Counted from the first letter of the stretch, positions 34,721 to 43,453 are shown. The stretch is DNA of 64,000 bases from WUQU01 sp038849025 (GCA_038849025.1 JAWCNE010000002.1:1-64000); one strand, 5' to 3'. Notes: a model not told the origin generated them from the letters alone. Numbers and translations are program-made.

Positions 34721-37342
34721 TCAGCCCCTCCACTTTTCAATCTCAACTAGACAGGAGTTTGGCGCCATTCCGCAAGCATTTTTGGATATAAACTTTGATG
34801 GCGTTAATAGGTTGAGGCAGCCTCCCCTATCCACGGATTTTGGATCGCCTGGTTCGCCTATTGGGTCATAGACGTTGCATGATTCCCAGCCGTGTACGAC
34901 ACCTGGGCAAACTCTTTCAGTAACCTTTGCAACGCACAGTACGGAGCCTCTATCATTATAAACTCGGACTATGTCTCCGTCTTTAACGCCTCGCGGCTCA
35001 GCATCCCTCGGATTTATCCTGATGACCCAGTAATAATAGCCATCTTCTTTAAGGATTCGGTGTTCAGGAATCTCGTTTATCCATGTTCCTTTTCCATCAT
35101 AGTGTGTGTGGTAAGAGAATCTTGGGTGAGGTGAAACAAGTTGTAAGGGGTATTTCTTTGCTTGTTCGCTTAGATGTCCTTCCCAGGATGGGATAAAACG
35201 TGGCATAGGAGGCCTCTCTTCATCGTTGGGGTCGAAGCGTGAAAGAGATTGAGAAACGAACTCTATTTTTCCAGTTGGTGTTGCTAAGCCTACTCGGTTC
35301 ACTGGACTATCACGCGGAGCTGGCCCCCAATCAGGGGTGTCCCTAGGTCTGTTTTCGTAAAACCAACGTAAAGCGGGCGTAGGTTTGTATGGCTTTGGAA
35401 GGGGAACAACAAAGTAGCCTTTCTTCTTAAACTCTTCCCAAGATATGTACTTAGATACATCTGTTACGTCGAACATCCTTTTAACCCAATCTAATTCGGT
35501 CATTCCACCCTCGCTGAACTCATCGTAAAACCCGAGCCTCTTAGCCAGCTCAGCGAATATCATGTAGTCGCTTTTGGACTCGCCTAAGGGTTCTATGCAC
35601 TTCATATGTAGAACTATTACTCGGTGGTTAGTTCCACAAGAGGAATGCGGGATATAACCAGAGCAGCTAGCCCACTCGCTTATGTCCCACCGTTCAAAGT
35701 TCGTGCAAGCTGGCAGTATGATGTCGGCGAACTTTGTATCAGGTTCTTTAACAAAGAGGGTTTGACTTACTACTAAGTCCAGTTTTGGACTTCGGTACAT
35801 TTTAGCCCATCTATTCGTCTCTGTCATTGTGCCGATGTATGCTCCACCAATTCTGTAAAGTATTTTTGCTTCGCTGTAACCCGTTGCAGGATATTTGTAA
35901 AGTCTCAGCTGATGCTCTATTGATTCGCCGCAGAACCCTCTACCTCTCCACTCGACCGGAGGATTAAGTATACACTCTGGGAGTAATAGCCTAGCTATGT
36001 GATGGTTATCGTGAATGGGACATGCTGTAGGCTTTTTAACCATTCCTCTGCCTATAAGTTCAAACATAGCTGCAGTTTTTTGCGGGTCTCCTGAAATTCC
36101 ACCTTCAGCGTACCCTGGAAAGTAGAAGTTTGCGTTATATGGTGCTCCTTGAGTTGTTCCCCATATATTTACTCCAGGCTTACCTAAGCCTTGCATAGCG
36201 GCAAGCGCAACCATCATCCTAGTCCACTCTGTCGCGTATGCAGATCTACAAGCCCCTCCCCATCCGCCGAGTCCTCCAGCAGCTAGCATAGTTCTTTTAG
36301 ACGCCCACTCCCTTGCCAGCGCCCTTATTTCCCTAGCCGGGATACCTGTCAGCCTCTCAGCCCATTCAGGAGTTTTAGGCGTTTTGTCCTCTTCGCCTAG
36401 TACATACTTTTTAAATTCCTCAAAACCATGCGTGTGTGTTGCCACATACTCTTGATCATATCTATTTTCAGTTATCCATACGTAAGCTATAGCTAAAGCC
36501 AACGCTGTATCTGTTCCAGGTTTAGGTGCAAACCACTTGTCCGCAAAAAGAACAGCAGTGGAATTGTAATGGGGATCTACGAAAACCATTTTTACTCCAA
36601 GATCTTTCAACCATTGTCTCCAGGGGGCCGACTCGTAACCTTGATATCCTATGGCACGGTTCGAGTCTGGATCTGCTGACCAGTATACTATCATTTCACA
36701 GTTTTTTAATGCGTCTTCAAGTAAATCGTATTGCTCTGGGACGCCTAGTCTCCAAGCAAAGCCCCACATATGCATTGCGCCCCAGTGCCATCCTTCCCAG
36801 CTGTCAGGGTTGTGGTCGATATATGTGAAGCCTAAAAGGTTAAAGAATCTAAAGAACGCGCTGTGCCTGTATCCAATGTTTCCCCACTCATGGTGAGAAG
36901 ACGCTGTTGCAGCTATGGCAGCGGGACCATATTGCCTTTTCACGCGCTCTATCTCTTTAGTAATTATGCTGAAAGCTTCCTCCCAACTGATACGTTCGTA
37001 CCCTGATTTGCCTCTATTCTCCGGATGCCTATCGCCGTCCGGGTTAAAGTCAACCCTCTTAAGGGGGTGAAGGGCTCTTTCTGGCGAATAGACTCTAGAT
37101 CTAGCAGCAATCACGTAGGGCGCAAGCAGCGTCTTTCTTGGAGGCGCGAAACGTCTTCCTCTGGCTTCAATAACCCATGATTCCGCATCGTCAGGCCCGA
37201 ACTCGATGGGGGTTACCCTTACAATCTTTCCATTTTTGACGTACACGAAAACAGGGCCGCCAACAGTACAATTAGTGAGTATGCTGGTACCATCTTCAAG
37301 TTTTCTTCCAAAACCAGTTTCAGGTTCGTGCAATTCTTCCAT
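34721..37342 (-). CDS. molybdopterin oxidoreductase alpha subunit, pyrogallol-phloroglucinol transhydroxylase type
   Basis: An 873-residue DMSO-reductase-superfamily protein with no N-terminal [4Fe-4S] motif and no Tat signal, close to the 875 residues of Pelobacter transhydroxylase. Active-site residues of that enzyme, as I recall them (His144, Tyr152, Arg153, Asp174, Mo-ligand Ser175, Trp176), all have counterparts at a constant +6 offset: His150, Tyr158, Arg159, Asp180, Ser181, Trp182 (segments SSHHEWGNIGYRHS and DHNPDSWEGWHWG); the FYFPGYAEGG tyrosine region is also present. The enzyme moves hydroxyl groups between ring positions using bis-MGD Mo. GAGGG abuts the ATG at 37342, so the TTG at 37333 may be the real start. 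The 37343-37500 gap is an AT-rich divergent promoter region. Confidence 0.9.
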   Translation of the reverse strand: MEELHEPETGFGRKLEDGTSILTNCTVGGPVFVYVKNGKIVRVTPIEFGPDDAESWVIEARGRRFAPPRKTLLAPYVIAARSRVYSPERALHPLKRVDFNPDGDRHPENRGKSGYERISWEEAFSIITKEIERVKRQYGPAAIAATASSHHEWGNIGYRHSAFFRFFNLLGFTYIDHNPDSWEGWHWGAMHMWGFAWRLGVPEQYDLLEDALKNCEMIVYWSADPDSNRAIGYQGYESAPWRQWLKDLGVKMVFVDPHYNSTAVLFADKWFAPKPGTDTALALAIAYVWITENRYDQEYVATHTHGFEEFKKYVLGEEDKTPKTPEWAERLTGIPAREIRALAREWASKRTMLAAGGLGGWGGACRSAYATEWTRMMVALAAMQGLGKPGVNIWGTTQGAPYNANFYFPGYAEGGISGDPQKTAAMFELIGRGMVKKPTACPIHDNHHIARLLLPECILNPPVEWRGRGFCGESIEHQLRLYKYPATGYSEAKILYRIGGAYIGTMTETNRWAKMYRSPKLDLVVSQTLFVKEPDTKFADIILPACTNFERWDISEWASCSGYIPHSSCGTNHRVIVLHMKCIEPLGESKSDYMIFAELAKRLGFYDEFSEGGMTELDWVKRMFDVTDVSKYISWEEFKKKGYFVVPLPKPYKPTPALRWFYENRPRDTPDWGPAPRDSPVNRVGLATPTGKIEFVSQSLSRFDPNDEERPPMPRFIPSWEGHLSEQAKKYPLQLVSPHPRFSYHTHYDGKGTWINEIPEHRILKEDGYYYWVIRINPRDAEPRGVKDGDIVRVYNDRGSVLCVAKVTERVCPGVVHGWESCNVYDPIGEPGDPKSVDRGGCLNLLTPSKFISKNACGMAPNSCLVEIEKWRG

Positions 37343-37500
37343 CCCTCTTTTTACTCGTTGAAGTAATCTAACAATAAAAACAGATATAAATAATTTTTCA
37401 GCAATAAATTTTTCATTCGCATATTTATTATTTTTGAGCTTATCTTAAAACCTTAAAACTTATAAAGATTTTACACTTACCTCCCTAAAGGAGGCTTGTA

Positions 37501-37968
37501 ATGGGAGACGATGCTGTTAAGAAGTTTAAGGTTAGAGATGAAGTGAAGTATTACCCAGAGTATTGGGCTGGCAAGAAGTTGGCTTATCCTCATGTGCCCC
37601 CGCAACATCCTAAATTTGCCAGGTCAGTTGTCGTGGGTAACCTAATTTTTATTTCTGGCTGCCAAGGTCAGAACGATGAAAGTTTGGAGATACCTCTTAC
37701 TTTCGAAGAACAAATGGTTAATGCGCTCGACAAGGTAAAGAAAGCGGTGGAGGAAGCTGGCAGTTCCATGAATAACATCATTAAGACTCTCATATTTCTC
37801 AAGAATTTAGAGGATTACCCTCGTATGCGAAAAACAGAGCTAGAGTACTACCAGAAATACGCCCCTTCACTGGTTGAAAATCCGCCAGCAAGCACTGTAG
37901 CGATTGTTGCAAGTTTAGCAAGGCCCGAATTTCTGGTAGAAATAGACGCAATTGGCTACATACCGTGA
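37501..37968 (+). CDS. RidA/YjgF-family protein
   Basis: A 155-residue protein with a ~30-residue extension before the RidA core (ARSVVVGNLIFISGCQGQND, then FLKNLEDYPRMRKTELEYY and PPASTVAIVASLARPEFLVEIDAI). The key Arg of imine deaminases (usually in RTxV) is not obvious, since PASTVA replaces it, so it may belong to the non-deaminase RidA subfamilies. Some of those hydrolyse or bind reactive enols in aromatic pathways. GGAGG lies 6 bases before the ATG. Divergent from the transhydroxylase alpha gene, so both may share regulation. Confidence 0.87.
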   Translation: MGDDAVKKFKVRDEVKYYPEYWAGKKLAYPHVPPQHPKFARSVVVGNLIFISGCQGQNDESLEIPLTFEEQMVNALDKVKKAVEEAGSSMNNIIKTLIFLKNLEDYPRMRKTELEYYQKYAPSLVENPPASTVAIVASLARPEFLVEIDAIGYIP

Positions 37969-38016
37969 GCTGAAAAGCAAATGAACTTTTAAATAAAAAA
38001 GGGAAAAGATGGAACT

Positions 38017-39279
38017 TTAAGGTGGCATGGGATACCAGAATTCAGAGTTGGCCATCTCTCGAGGCCATACTGTCTTAAATTCTCCGTTCTGCCATTGCAT
38101 CATAAAGGCTGGCAATATGCATTGATGATAATAGGGATTGTCAGGGTCTAACTCGAATTTAATGCGCCCATTAACCGTCATTAAATCCGTATCTTTTATT
38201 GCCTCATGAATTTTTGCAGGATCGCGAGAGGCTGCCCTTTTAATGGCATCCATCAGAACCTGCGCGGCTGCAGCAGCATCGCCTATGTGTTGACTCCACA
38301 TTTCGTTATACTTTTCCATGTACGCATCGGCCAAATCTTGTGCTCCCGGATATAGCCACGGAGCCCAGAAACCCAAGTGACATGTCCCGTTACTTATTTT
38401 CTCTCCCACAGCCGCGATAAAGTCATATGGTTCAAAAGCTTTTGAGATTGCCATAAATTTAGGCCTCCATCCCAAAGAGTAAGCTTGTTTAATCATTGCC
38501 CAGCCCTCGGGGGGTATCATTAAGCCCATAACGATATCTGCTCCTGTAGCTTGTGCCTTACGTATCATATCCGTAAAATCAGTAGTACCGCTAGGAATAG
38601 CCACTTCATACACTACCTGATATCCATAGTCGGCAGCAAACTTCTTGTATAGATTACCGAAGGCTACTCCTTCCGGCGAATCTTCTAAGAATAGAACTAA
38701 CTTTTTGTTGTTTGTCCCCGCCGGCACGCTTTCTAAGGCTTGAAAATAGCGGGCCACTATACTTACTTCGGGGTCTGCCAATGAAAAGAAGATGTTCCAA
38801 GTGTATTCGCGCTCCGGCAACATTTCTTGAACAACTTCTAACGGTAATGAAGCAGTTATGATAGGCACATGATATCTCTCGGCAACTTGACAGCCAGGTA
38901 TTCCTACCGGAGGAGTCCCGGAACTGAGCAGAGCAACGACTTTATCTTCAAGTATTAACCGTTCAGTATTTTTAGCACATTTGTCCGGGCTACTCTCGTC
39001 ATCGTACAAAATTAGTTTTACAGGCAATTTTCTGCCCACGTCTTCTATGTAAATTCCGCCTTCTTCCTTATTGATTTTGTCCACAATGTACTGGTAGCCA
39101 AAGCTGAGGTATTTACCCCAAGTAGCCAAATCCCCGCTCATAGGAACAGAAGCACCGATTTTAATTTCTTCTTGTGGAGGCGCCATGTAAATGTAAGCCA
39201 CAACACCGGCTATCACAACAACTATGATTATTATTGCCAAAATTGCTGCTTGCATTTTTGTTATTGCTTTTTTATTCAT
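38017..39279 (-). CDS. ABC transporter substrate-binding protein, LivJ/LivK type
   Basis: A 420-residue type I periplasmic binding protein (Peripla_BP_6). N-terminal helix AAILAIIIIVVVIAGVVAYIY (residues ~11-31) anchors it outside the membrane, followed by EEIKIGASVPMSGDLATWG and the two lobes, including EDSPEGVAFGNLYKKFAADY. This family binds branched-chain amino acids, amides, urea and, in bacteria, aromatic acids. With permeases and ATPases next door and the ring-cleavage genes adjacent, uptake of an aromatic or phenolic substrate is inferred. Divergent from livG. Confidence 0.9.
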   Translation of the reverse strand: MNKKAITKMQAAILAIIIIVVVIAGVVAYIYMAPPQEEIKIGASVPMSGDLATWGKYLSFGYQYIVDKINKEEGGIYIEDVGRKLPVKLILYDDESSPDKCAKNTERLILEDKVVALLSSGTPPVGIPGCQVAERYHVPIITASLPLEVVQEMLPEREYTWNIFFSLADPEVSIVARYFQALESVPAGTNNKKLVLFLEDSPEGVAFGNLYKKFAADYGYQVVYEVAIPSGTTDFTDMIRKAQATGADIVMGLMIPPEGWAMIKQAYSLGWRPKFMAISKAFEPYDFIAAVGEKISNGTCHLGFWAPWLYPGAQDLADAYMEKYNEMWSQHIGDAAAAAQVLMDAIKRAASRDPAKIHEAIKDTDLMTVNGRIKFELDPDNPYYHQCILPAFMMQWQNGEFKTVWPREMANSEFWYPMPP

Positions 39280-39353
39280 GTTAACCGCCGGTTATGTGTT
39301 TTAATGTAACCCGTAAAAAAAGATTTCGGTAATAACTTTGTGGGGTAGAAAAA

Positions 39354-39363
39354 ATATTTAAAG
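39354..39363 (+). promoter_or_regulatory. TATA-like box of the livG-livF transcript
   Basis: ATATTTAAAG is centred about 28 bases before the ATG at 39386, and no ribosome site precedes that ATG, so the transcript is probably leaderless. A second AT-rich stretch (TTTATAAAA at ~39372-39380) lies too close to act as its TATA box. Confidence 0.4.
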
Positions 39364-39385
39364 TTGAAATTTTTATAAAAAGCAC

Positions 39386-40105
39386 ATGCAAACAATATTG
39401 GAATGCAAAAATCTAACTAAAAAGTTTGTTGGTTTGGTCGCCCTTGAAAATTTTAATTGCCAAATTAGAGAAAACGAGATTGTGGGGTTAGTGGGTCCTA
39501 ACGGGTCTGGAAAATCAACATTTTTAAATTTAATAGTTGGATTTTATCCGCCGTCCAGCGGCGTCATATTTTTCAAAGGAAAAAGAATAACGGGATTGGC
39601 ACCAAATAAAACAGCGCAATTAGGGATTGCCAAAACAAACCAGATTCCTAAACCTTTCTTTAACTTGACAGTTTTGGAAAACACCATGATGGGAGGCATT
39701 TTCGGAGGTAAAATGCGGGAAGAAGAATCTGAGAAAAACGCTACTGAACTATTGGAGTTTGTGGGCTTATCAGATGTTAAAAATGAGTTTCCAGGAAAAT
39801 TAACCGGAGTTCAGTTAAAACTGCTTGAATTGGCAAGAGCCTTGAATATTAAACCAAAATTGTTGCTTTTAGATGAAATAGCAGCTGGTGTAAGTGAATT
39901 GGAAATTAAGCAGATCCAATCCCTCATAGAACGTATAAACAAAGAGTGGAAAATAACCATAGTTTGGGTTGAACACATAATAGAGGCTGTTAGCGAAACA
40001 TGTGATAGGCTTATTTGTTTAAATGAGGGGAGAAAAATAGCGGAAGGGGAAGCGTGCAACGTATTGAAATGTGACGAAGTGGTGAAAGCATACATAGGTG
40101 ACTAA
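39386..40105 (+). CDS. ABC transporter ATP-binding protein, LivG type
   Basis: A 239-residue ATPase: Walker A GPNGSGKST, Q-loop region KTNQIPKPFFNLTVLEN, Walker B LLLLDEIAAGVSELE and H-loop WVEHIIEAV. The usual LSGGQ signature is altered to LTGVQLKLLELARAL, which is notable, since the signature Ser-Gly-Gly contacts ATP in the dimer; in LivG/LivF pairs only one degenerate site is tolerated. The livF partner has a perfect LSGGEQQ. Forms a pair with livF, whose ATG lies 1 base after this stop codon. Confidence 0.92.
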   Translation: MQTILECKNLTKKFVGLVALENFNCQIRENEIVGLVGPNGSGKSTFLNLIVGFYPPSSGVIFFKGKRITGLAPNKTAQLGIAKTNQIPKPFFNLTVLENTMMGGIFGGKMREEESEKNATELLEFVGLSDVKNEFPGKLTGVQLKLLELARALNIKPKLLLLDEIAAGVSELEIKQIQSLIERINKEWKITIVWVEHIIEAVSETCDRLICLNEGRKIAEGEACNVLKCDEVVKAYIGD

Positions 40106-40106
40106 A

Positions 40107-40808
40107 ATGCTAACCGTTAATAACATAGATGTTTTTTACGGACCACTTCACGTTTTATATGATGTAAGTTTAGAAGTTAATAAGGGTGAGATCGTTTTTC
40201 TCGGGGGACAGAATTCTGCCGGCAAAACAACAACTATTAAAACTATAGCGGGTTTGCTTCACCCCAAAAACGGCAGCATCAAATATCAAGGCAAAAATAT
40301 TGAAAAATTAGAAGCTCATGAAATTGCAAAAATGGGAATTGTTTGTCTTTTAGAGGGAAAAAGAGTCTTTCCTTATTTGTCAGTTTTAGAAAATTTATGG
40401 GTAGCTGCATCCACCCCGGAAGCTAAAGAAAAATTCGAAGAGACCCTTGAAGAGGTTTACAGGCTTTTCCCGATTCTAAAAGAGAGAAAGAAGCAAATGG
40501 CAGGCACATTAAGTGGCGGCGAACAACAAATGTTATCCATTGCACGTGCTTTAATTTTAAGACCTAAACTTTGTATCTTTGACGAAATTTCTTTAGGGTT
40601 AAGTCCTATAGTCACAACTCAAATATATAAAGTGATAAAAGAGTTAAAGTCTAAAGGCATTACAGTTATGATAGTAGATCAAAACTTACGCAGAGCTATA
40701 CAGATATGTGACAGATTGTATATAATGAGAAAAGGGAGGATTGTTTGGAAAGGAAACCGCGACCAAGTTGATGATGAGGAAATTAGAAAAGCTTACTTTG
40801 GACAATGA
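40107..40808 (+). CDS. ABC transporter ATP-binding protein, LivF type
   Basis: The ATG at 40107, with AGGTGA 5 bases upstream, is preferred to the overlapping GTG at 40098; 233 residues. Walker A region GGQNSAGKTTTIKTIA has an Asn-Ser-Ala variant, signature LSGGEQQMLSIARAL, Walker B LCIFDEISLGLSP, and H-loop IVDQNLRRAIQICD with Gln where His is usual, as is typical for LivF. Works with livG as the heterodimeric motor of the importer. Confidence 0.92.
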   Translation: MLTVNNIDVFYGPLHVLYDVSLEVNKGEIVFLGGQNSAGKTTTIKTIAGLLHPKNGSIKYQGKNIEKLEAHEIAKMGIVCLLEGKRVFPYLSVLENLWVAASTPEAKEKFEETLEEVYRLFPILKERKKQMAGTLSGGEQQMLSIARALILRPKLCIFDEISLGLSPIVTTQIYKVIKELKSKGITVMIVDQNLRRAIQICDRLYIMRKGRIVWKGNRDQVDDEEIRKAYFGQ

Positions 40809-40818
40809 GTTGGTCATA

Positions 40819-41775
40819 TTATGGAATTTTCATATTAAATTTCCTTTGTAGTCTCCCAATCAAGCCGTCAGGAAAGAAAAGTATAATCACTAGCAATATA
40901 GCGCCTAGGATGACAAGGTGAAGTGTGTAGTAAGCTGCAAGGAAATGTGATAGCACCACCATAATTGCAGCGCCAACAAATGGTCCTAGAAAGGTACCCC
41001 TTCCGCCAATCAGAGTAATTGTTAACGCTTCTATGGATAGCGCTAAGCTGAAAATAGAATAGGGCTCTATATGAAGAGTGTAAAGCGCCAATAAGCCTCC
41101 CATAACTGAAGCAAAGAATGCGTGGAAAATGAATGCGTAAACTTTGTATCGATAAGTATTGATACCGACCAATTCGCTTTCATCTTCATCGCTTCGAATA
41201 CATTTTAAAGCCCATCCCATTCTTGACGTTACAATTTTCCACATTACAAGACATGCTGTGACCCCGAAAATCAACGATAAATAGTAAAGATACATGGATG
41301 AGTAATAGGGTGGTGGGGATGTTATATGTAAACCCCAACTTCCACCTAGGTATGGAAGTCTTATTACTATCAGTTTTAAGATTTCGACGAGAGCTAGTGT
41401 GCCTATTGTAAAGTACACGCCTCGTAATCTGAATAAAGGCTTAGAAAGCAGAAAGGCCAAAAAAGCAGCTATAAGGCCACCGGCAATTAAACCAAATTCT
41501 ACAGGTACCCCGCTAAAATAAAGCAAAAAAGTAGTGTAAGCTCCTAAGCCGGCGAACGCTCCTTGCCCTAAACTGATCAAGTTGCAATAGCCTCCGGCTA
41601 AATTCCAGCTCTGCGCCAAAGTTAAGTAAACAAAAAAATAGAAGGCTAAAACAACCATGTAAAGAGTAGCTATTCTAGGAAGCAAAATTAAAAGGACACC
41701 GACTACTAGGATTATTGAGAGTTTTGATGTTTTGGATCCTAATATTTTTGCATAGTTAGAGCACATATCGCCCAA
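40819..41775 (-). CDS. branched-chain-type ABC transporter permease, LivM
   Basis: A 318-residue membrane protein with ~9-10 helices and the LivM block AQSWNLAGGYCNLISLGQGAFAGLGAY (quoted in part) and the EAA-like loop ITLIGGRGTFLGPFVGAAI. The TTG at 41775 has AGGGG 4 bases upstream; the ATG at 41766 is the alternative. It overlaps the livH stop by 20 bases. On the strand opposite to livG/livF, which is an unusual split of one transporter into convergent halves. Confidence 0.91.
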   Translation of the reverse strand: MGDMCSNYAKILGSKTSKLSIILVVGVLLILLPRIATLYMVVLAFYFFVYLTLAQSWNLAGGYCNLISLGQGAFAGLGAYTTFLLYFSGVPVEFGLIAGGLIAAFLAFLLSKPLFRLRGVYFTIGTLALVEILKLIVIRLPYLGGSWGLHITSPPPYYSSMYLYYLSLIFGVTACLVMWKIVTSRMGWALKCIRSDEDESELVGINTYRYKVYAFIFHAFFASVMGGLLALYTLHIEPYSIFSLALSIEALTITLIGGRGTFLGPFVGAAIMVVLSHFLAAYYTLHLVILGAILLVIILFFPDGLIGRLQRKFNMKIP

Positions 41776-42616
41776 ATAGCCCCTTTGGTCTAATTAAGAG
41801 CACAATCAAGAAAATTATGTAACTTATGAGCAGCTGGACCCCAGAGCCGAAAAAATATGCGCCTAAAGACCCAGCAATTCCTATTACTAATCCTCCCGCG
41901 AGACAACCAAAAATACTGCCCAATCCGCCCAACACTACAACAGCTAACGCGATTAAGAGGTAAGTCACTCCACTTGCAGGATTAAAGGTAAACATTACTG
42001 CCACCATTACCCCAGCTAACCCGCAGCATAAAAATGCAAGACCAAACGCTATTCGGCCCATAAAGTAAGAATTTATTCCGCATGCACGCGCAAGATCAGA
42101 ATCTTGGGGAATAGCACGTATCGCCATTCCAGTTCTAGTTTTAGTTAGGAAAATATGTAACACAAATATCGCTGCAAATCCGGCAATTCCACCAATTAAA
42201 TATATAGGAGGAATAGCGACTCCAAAAAGCATAATCGGTGATGCTGCATACTCGAGGGTTATTGACCTTTGAGTTGGTAACCAGAACAAAAGCCCAAGAT
42301 TTTGCAAGATCGTCGATATTGCAATGAATAAAAGCAATATCCCCTCCGAGCTACTTTTGCTTGAATATTTTAATAATCCTTTGTAGAAAACAAAACCTAC
42401 TGAGAAGTAGACTGGTAATATAATAAGTAATGATAAGAAAGGGTCTAAACTAAATGATTTGAAGAGGAAATAACAGAAATATGAAGCAAATATCATAACC
42501 TCTCCATGAGCAAGATTCAACATTTTCGTAAAACCAAGCGACACCGAGAACCCACTGGCTACCAAAGCATAGATGCATCCAAAAATTATTCCACTAATTA
42601 AAGCATCTATGAACAT
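41756..42616 (-). CDS. branched-chain-type ABC transporter permease, LivH
   Basis: A 286-residue membrane protein with ~8 helices. Family blocks: IFGCIYALVASGFSVSLGFT, LNLAHGEVMIFASY and VVVLGGLGSIFGCLAGGLVIG (quoted in part). ATG at 42616 with GAGATGG upstream. Overlaps livM, so the permease pair is translationally coupled. The gap 42617-42800 shows no gene. Substrate inferred from the neighbouring catabolic genes only. Confidence 0.91.
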   Translation of the reverse strand: MFIDALISGIIFGCIYALVASGFSVSLGFTKMLNLAHGEVMIFASYFCYFLFKSFSLDPFLSLLIILPVYFSVGFVFYKGLLKYSSKSSSEGILLLFIAISTILQNLGLLFWLPTQRSITLEYAASPIMLFGVAIPPIYLIGGIAGFAAIFVLHIFLTKTRTGMAIRAIPQDSDLARACGINSYFMGRIAFGLAFLCCGLAGVMVAVMFTFNPASGVTYLLIALAVVVLGGLGSIFGCLAGGLVIGIAGSLGAYFFGSGVQLLISYIIFLIVLLIRPKGLFGRYVL

Positions 42617-42800
42617 ATTGAACCATCTCTTGAGTTTAGGTTAACTTTTTTAGGTTGCGACTTTTTAAACGTTGCTGTTCACCCCAGAATTTCTTTGGTA
42701 CAGCTAACACTTTCATTCCTTAATAGAAAACTGCCTTTTCCACTTTAAACCATTTTAATATAGCTAACCAATTAAATACAAAGCAGCACAAAATATATGC

Positions 42801-43157
42801 GTGGATAAAATGCCTGTTACTTTATATCCAAAAGTCAAAATATGGTTTGTTAATGAGAACAATGAAGCAATTTTAGGTGAGGGTCTTGTGAGTCTTTTGA
42901 GGGCTATTGAAAAGTATGGTTCTATTCTTGTTGCCTCTAAAAATTTAGGAATGTCTTACAGGTATGCCCTTCACAGAATTTCGCTTGCAGAAAAACGTTT
43001 AGGGTTTAAGCTGGTTAAGAGACATCGCGGTGGAATTGCCGGAGGATCTTCAGAATTAACAATGGAAGGAAAAAGGCTTATTGTAATGTATGTAAAAATT
43101 GCGGAAAAAGTGGAAAAATTCCTTAAAACCCACAAATATGAGACCCAGGATATATAA
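42801..43157 (+). CDS. modE: ModE-type molybdate-responsive regulator, DNA-binding domain only
   Basis: A 118-residue protein equal to the LysR-like winged helix of ModE: KVKIWFVNENNEAILGEGL, then LLRAIEKYGSILVASKNLGM, SYRYALHRISLAEKRLG and a GGIAGGSSELTMEGKRLI wing. No C-terminal MOP/TOBE molybdate-binding domain is present, so Mo sensing must come from elsewhere or be absent. The start is GTG at 42801 or ATG at 42810. The gene heads the molybdenum island and lies next to a palindromic operator candidate at 43435. Confidence 0.9.
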   Translation: MDKMPVTLYPKVKIWFVNENNEAILGEGLVSLLRAIEKYGSILVASKNLGMSYRYALHRISLAEKRLGFKLVKRHRGGIAGGSSELTMEGKRLIVMYVKIAEKVEKFLKTHKYETQDI

Positions 43158-43240
43158 CGCGATAAATTGTTCAATTTCTATCTTTTAAACTTTGTAGCAG
43201 TTTTATAACCCTATGCTTACTGATTTTGAAATTGTAGCGC

Positions 43241-43258
43241 ATTCCCCTTTTAGGGAAT
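43241..43258. other. hairpin in the modE-fmdE spacer
   Basis: ATTCCC and GGGAAT form a 6-bp stem with a 6-base loop (CTTTTA), 84 bases after modE. It could be a terminator-like or processing hairpin. The spacer 43158-43508 also holds an unrecognised coding-like fragment on the minus strand (43317-43430) and the operator candidate listed next; no intact gene. Confidence 0.25.
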
Positions 43259-43434
43259 TATTTGAAAATTTCAGTTATCCATTATTTTTGATGCTGCCCA
43301 TTTTGTGATGGCAAGCCTAACCAACGGATCCGAAAATGCTTGGAGTAAGGCTTGCAAGGGTTATCTCTCTAACACTTTTAGAAAGTTCCGCAACGCGGGC
43401 ATTGTATATCCCGTCGACAAGGTTGGCCTTTAAA

Positions 43435-43453
43435 GATATAAAGCTTTTATATC
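43435..43453. promoter_or_regulatory. candidate ModE operator upstream of the FmdE/metal-oxyanion importer genes
   Basis: GATATAAA-GCT-TTTATATC is a perfect 8-base inverted repeat with a 3-base spacer. Bacterial ModE boxes are AT-rich palindromes built on TATAT half-sites flanked by CG/GC, and the flanking G at 43454 reads CGATATAAA on the minus strand. It also contains TATA-like sequence, so ModE binding here would block or position the basal transcription factors. Confidence 0.5.

Noticed and set aside
34721..37342. Formate dehydrogenase or polysulfide/arsenate reductase alpha subunit
   Set aside because: No N-terminal [4Fe-4S] motif, no Tat signal, and Ser rather than Cys/SeCys at the predicted Mo ligand position within an NPDSWEGWHWG block specific to transhydroxylase.
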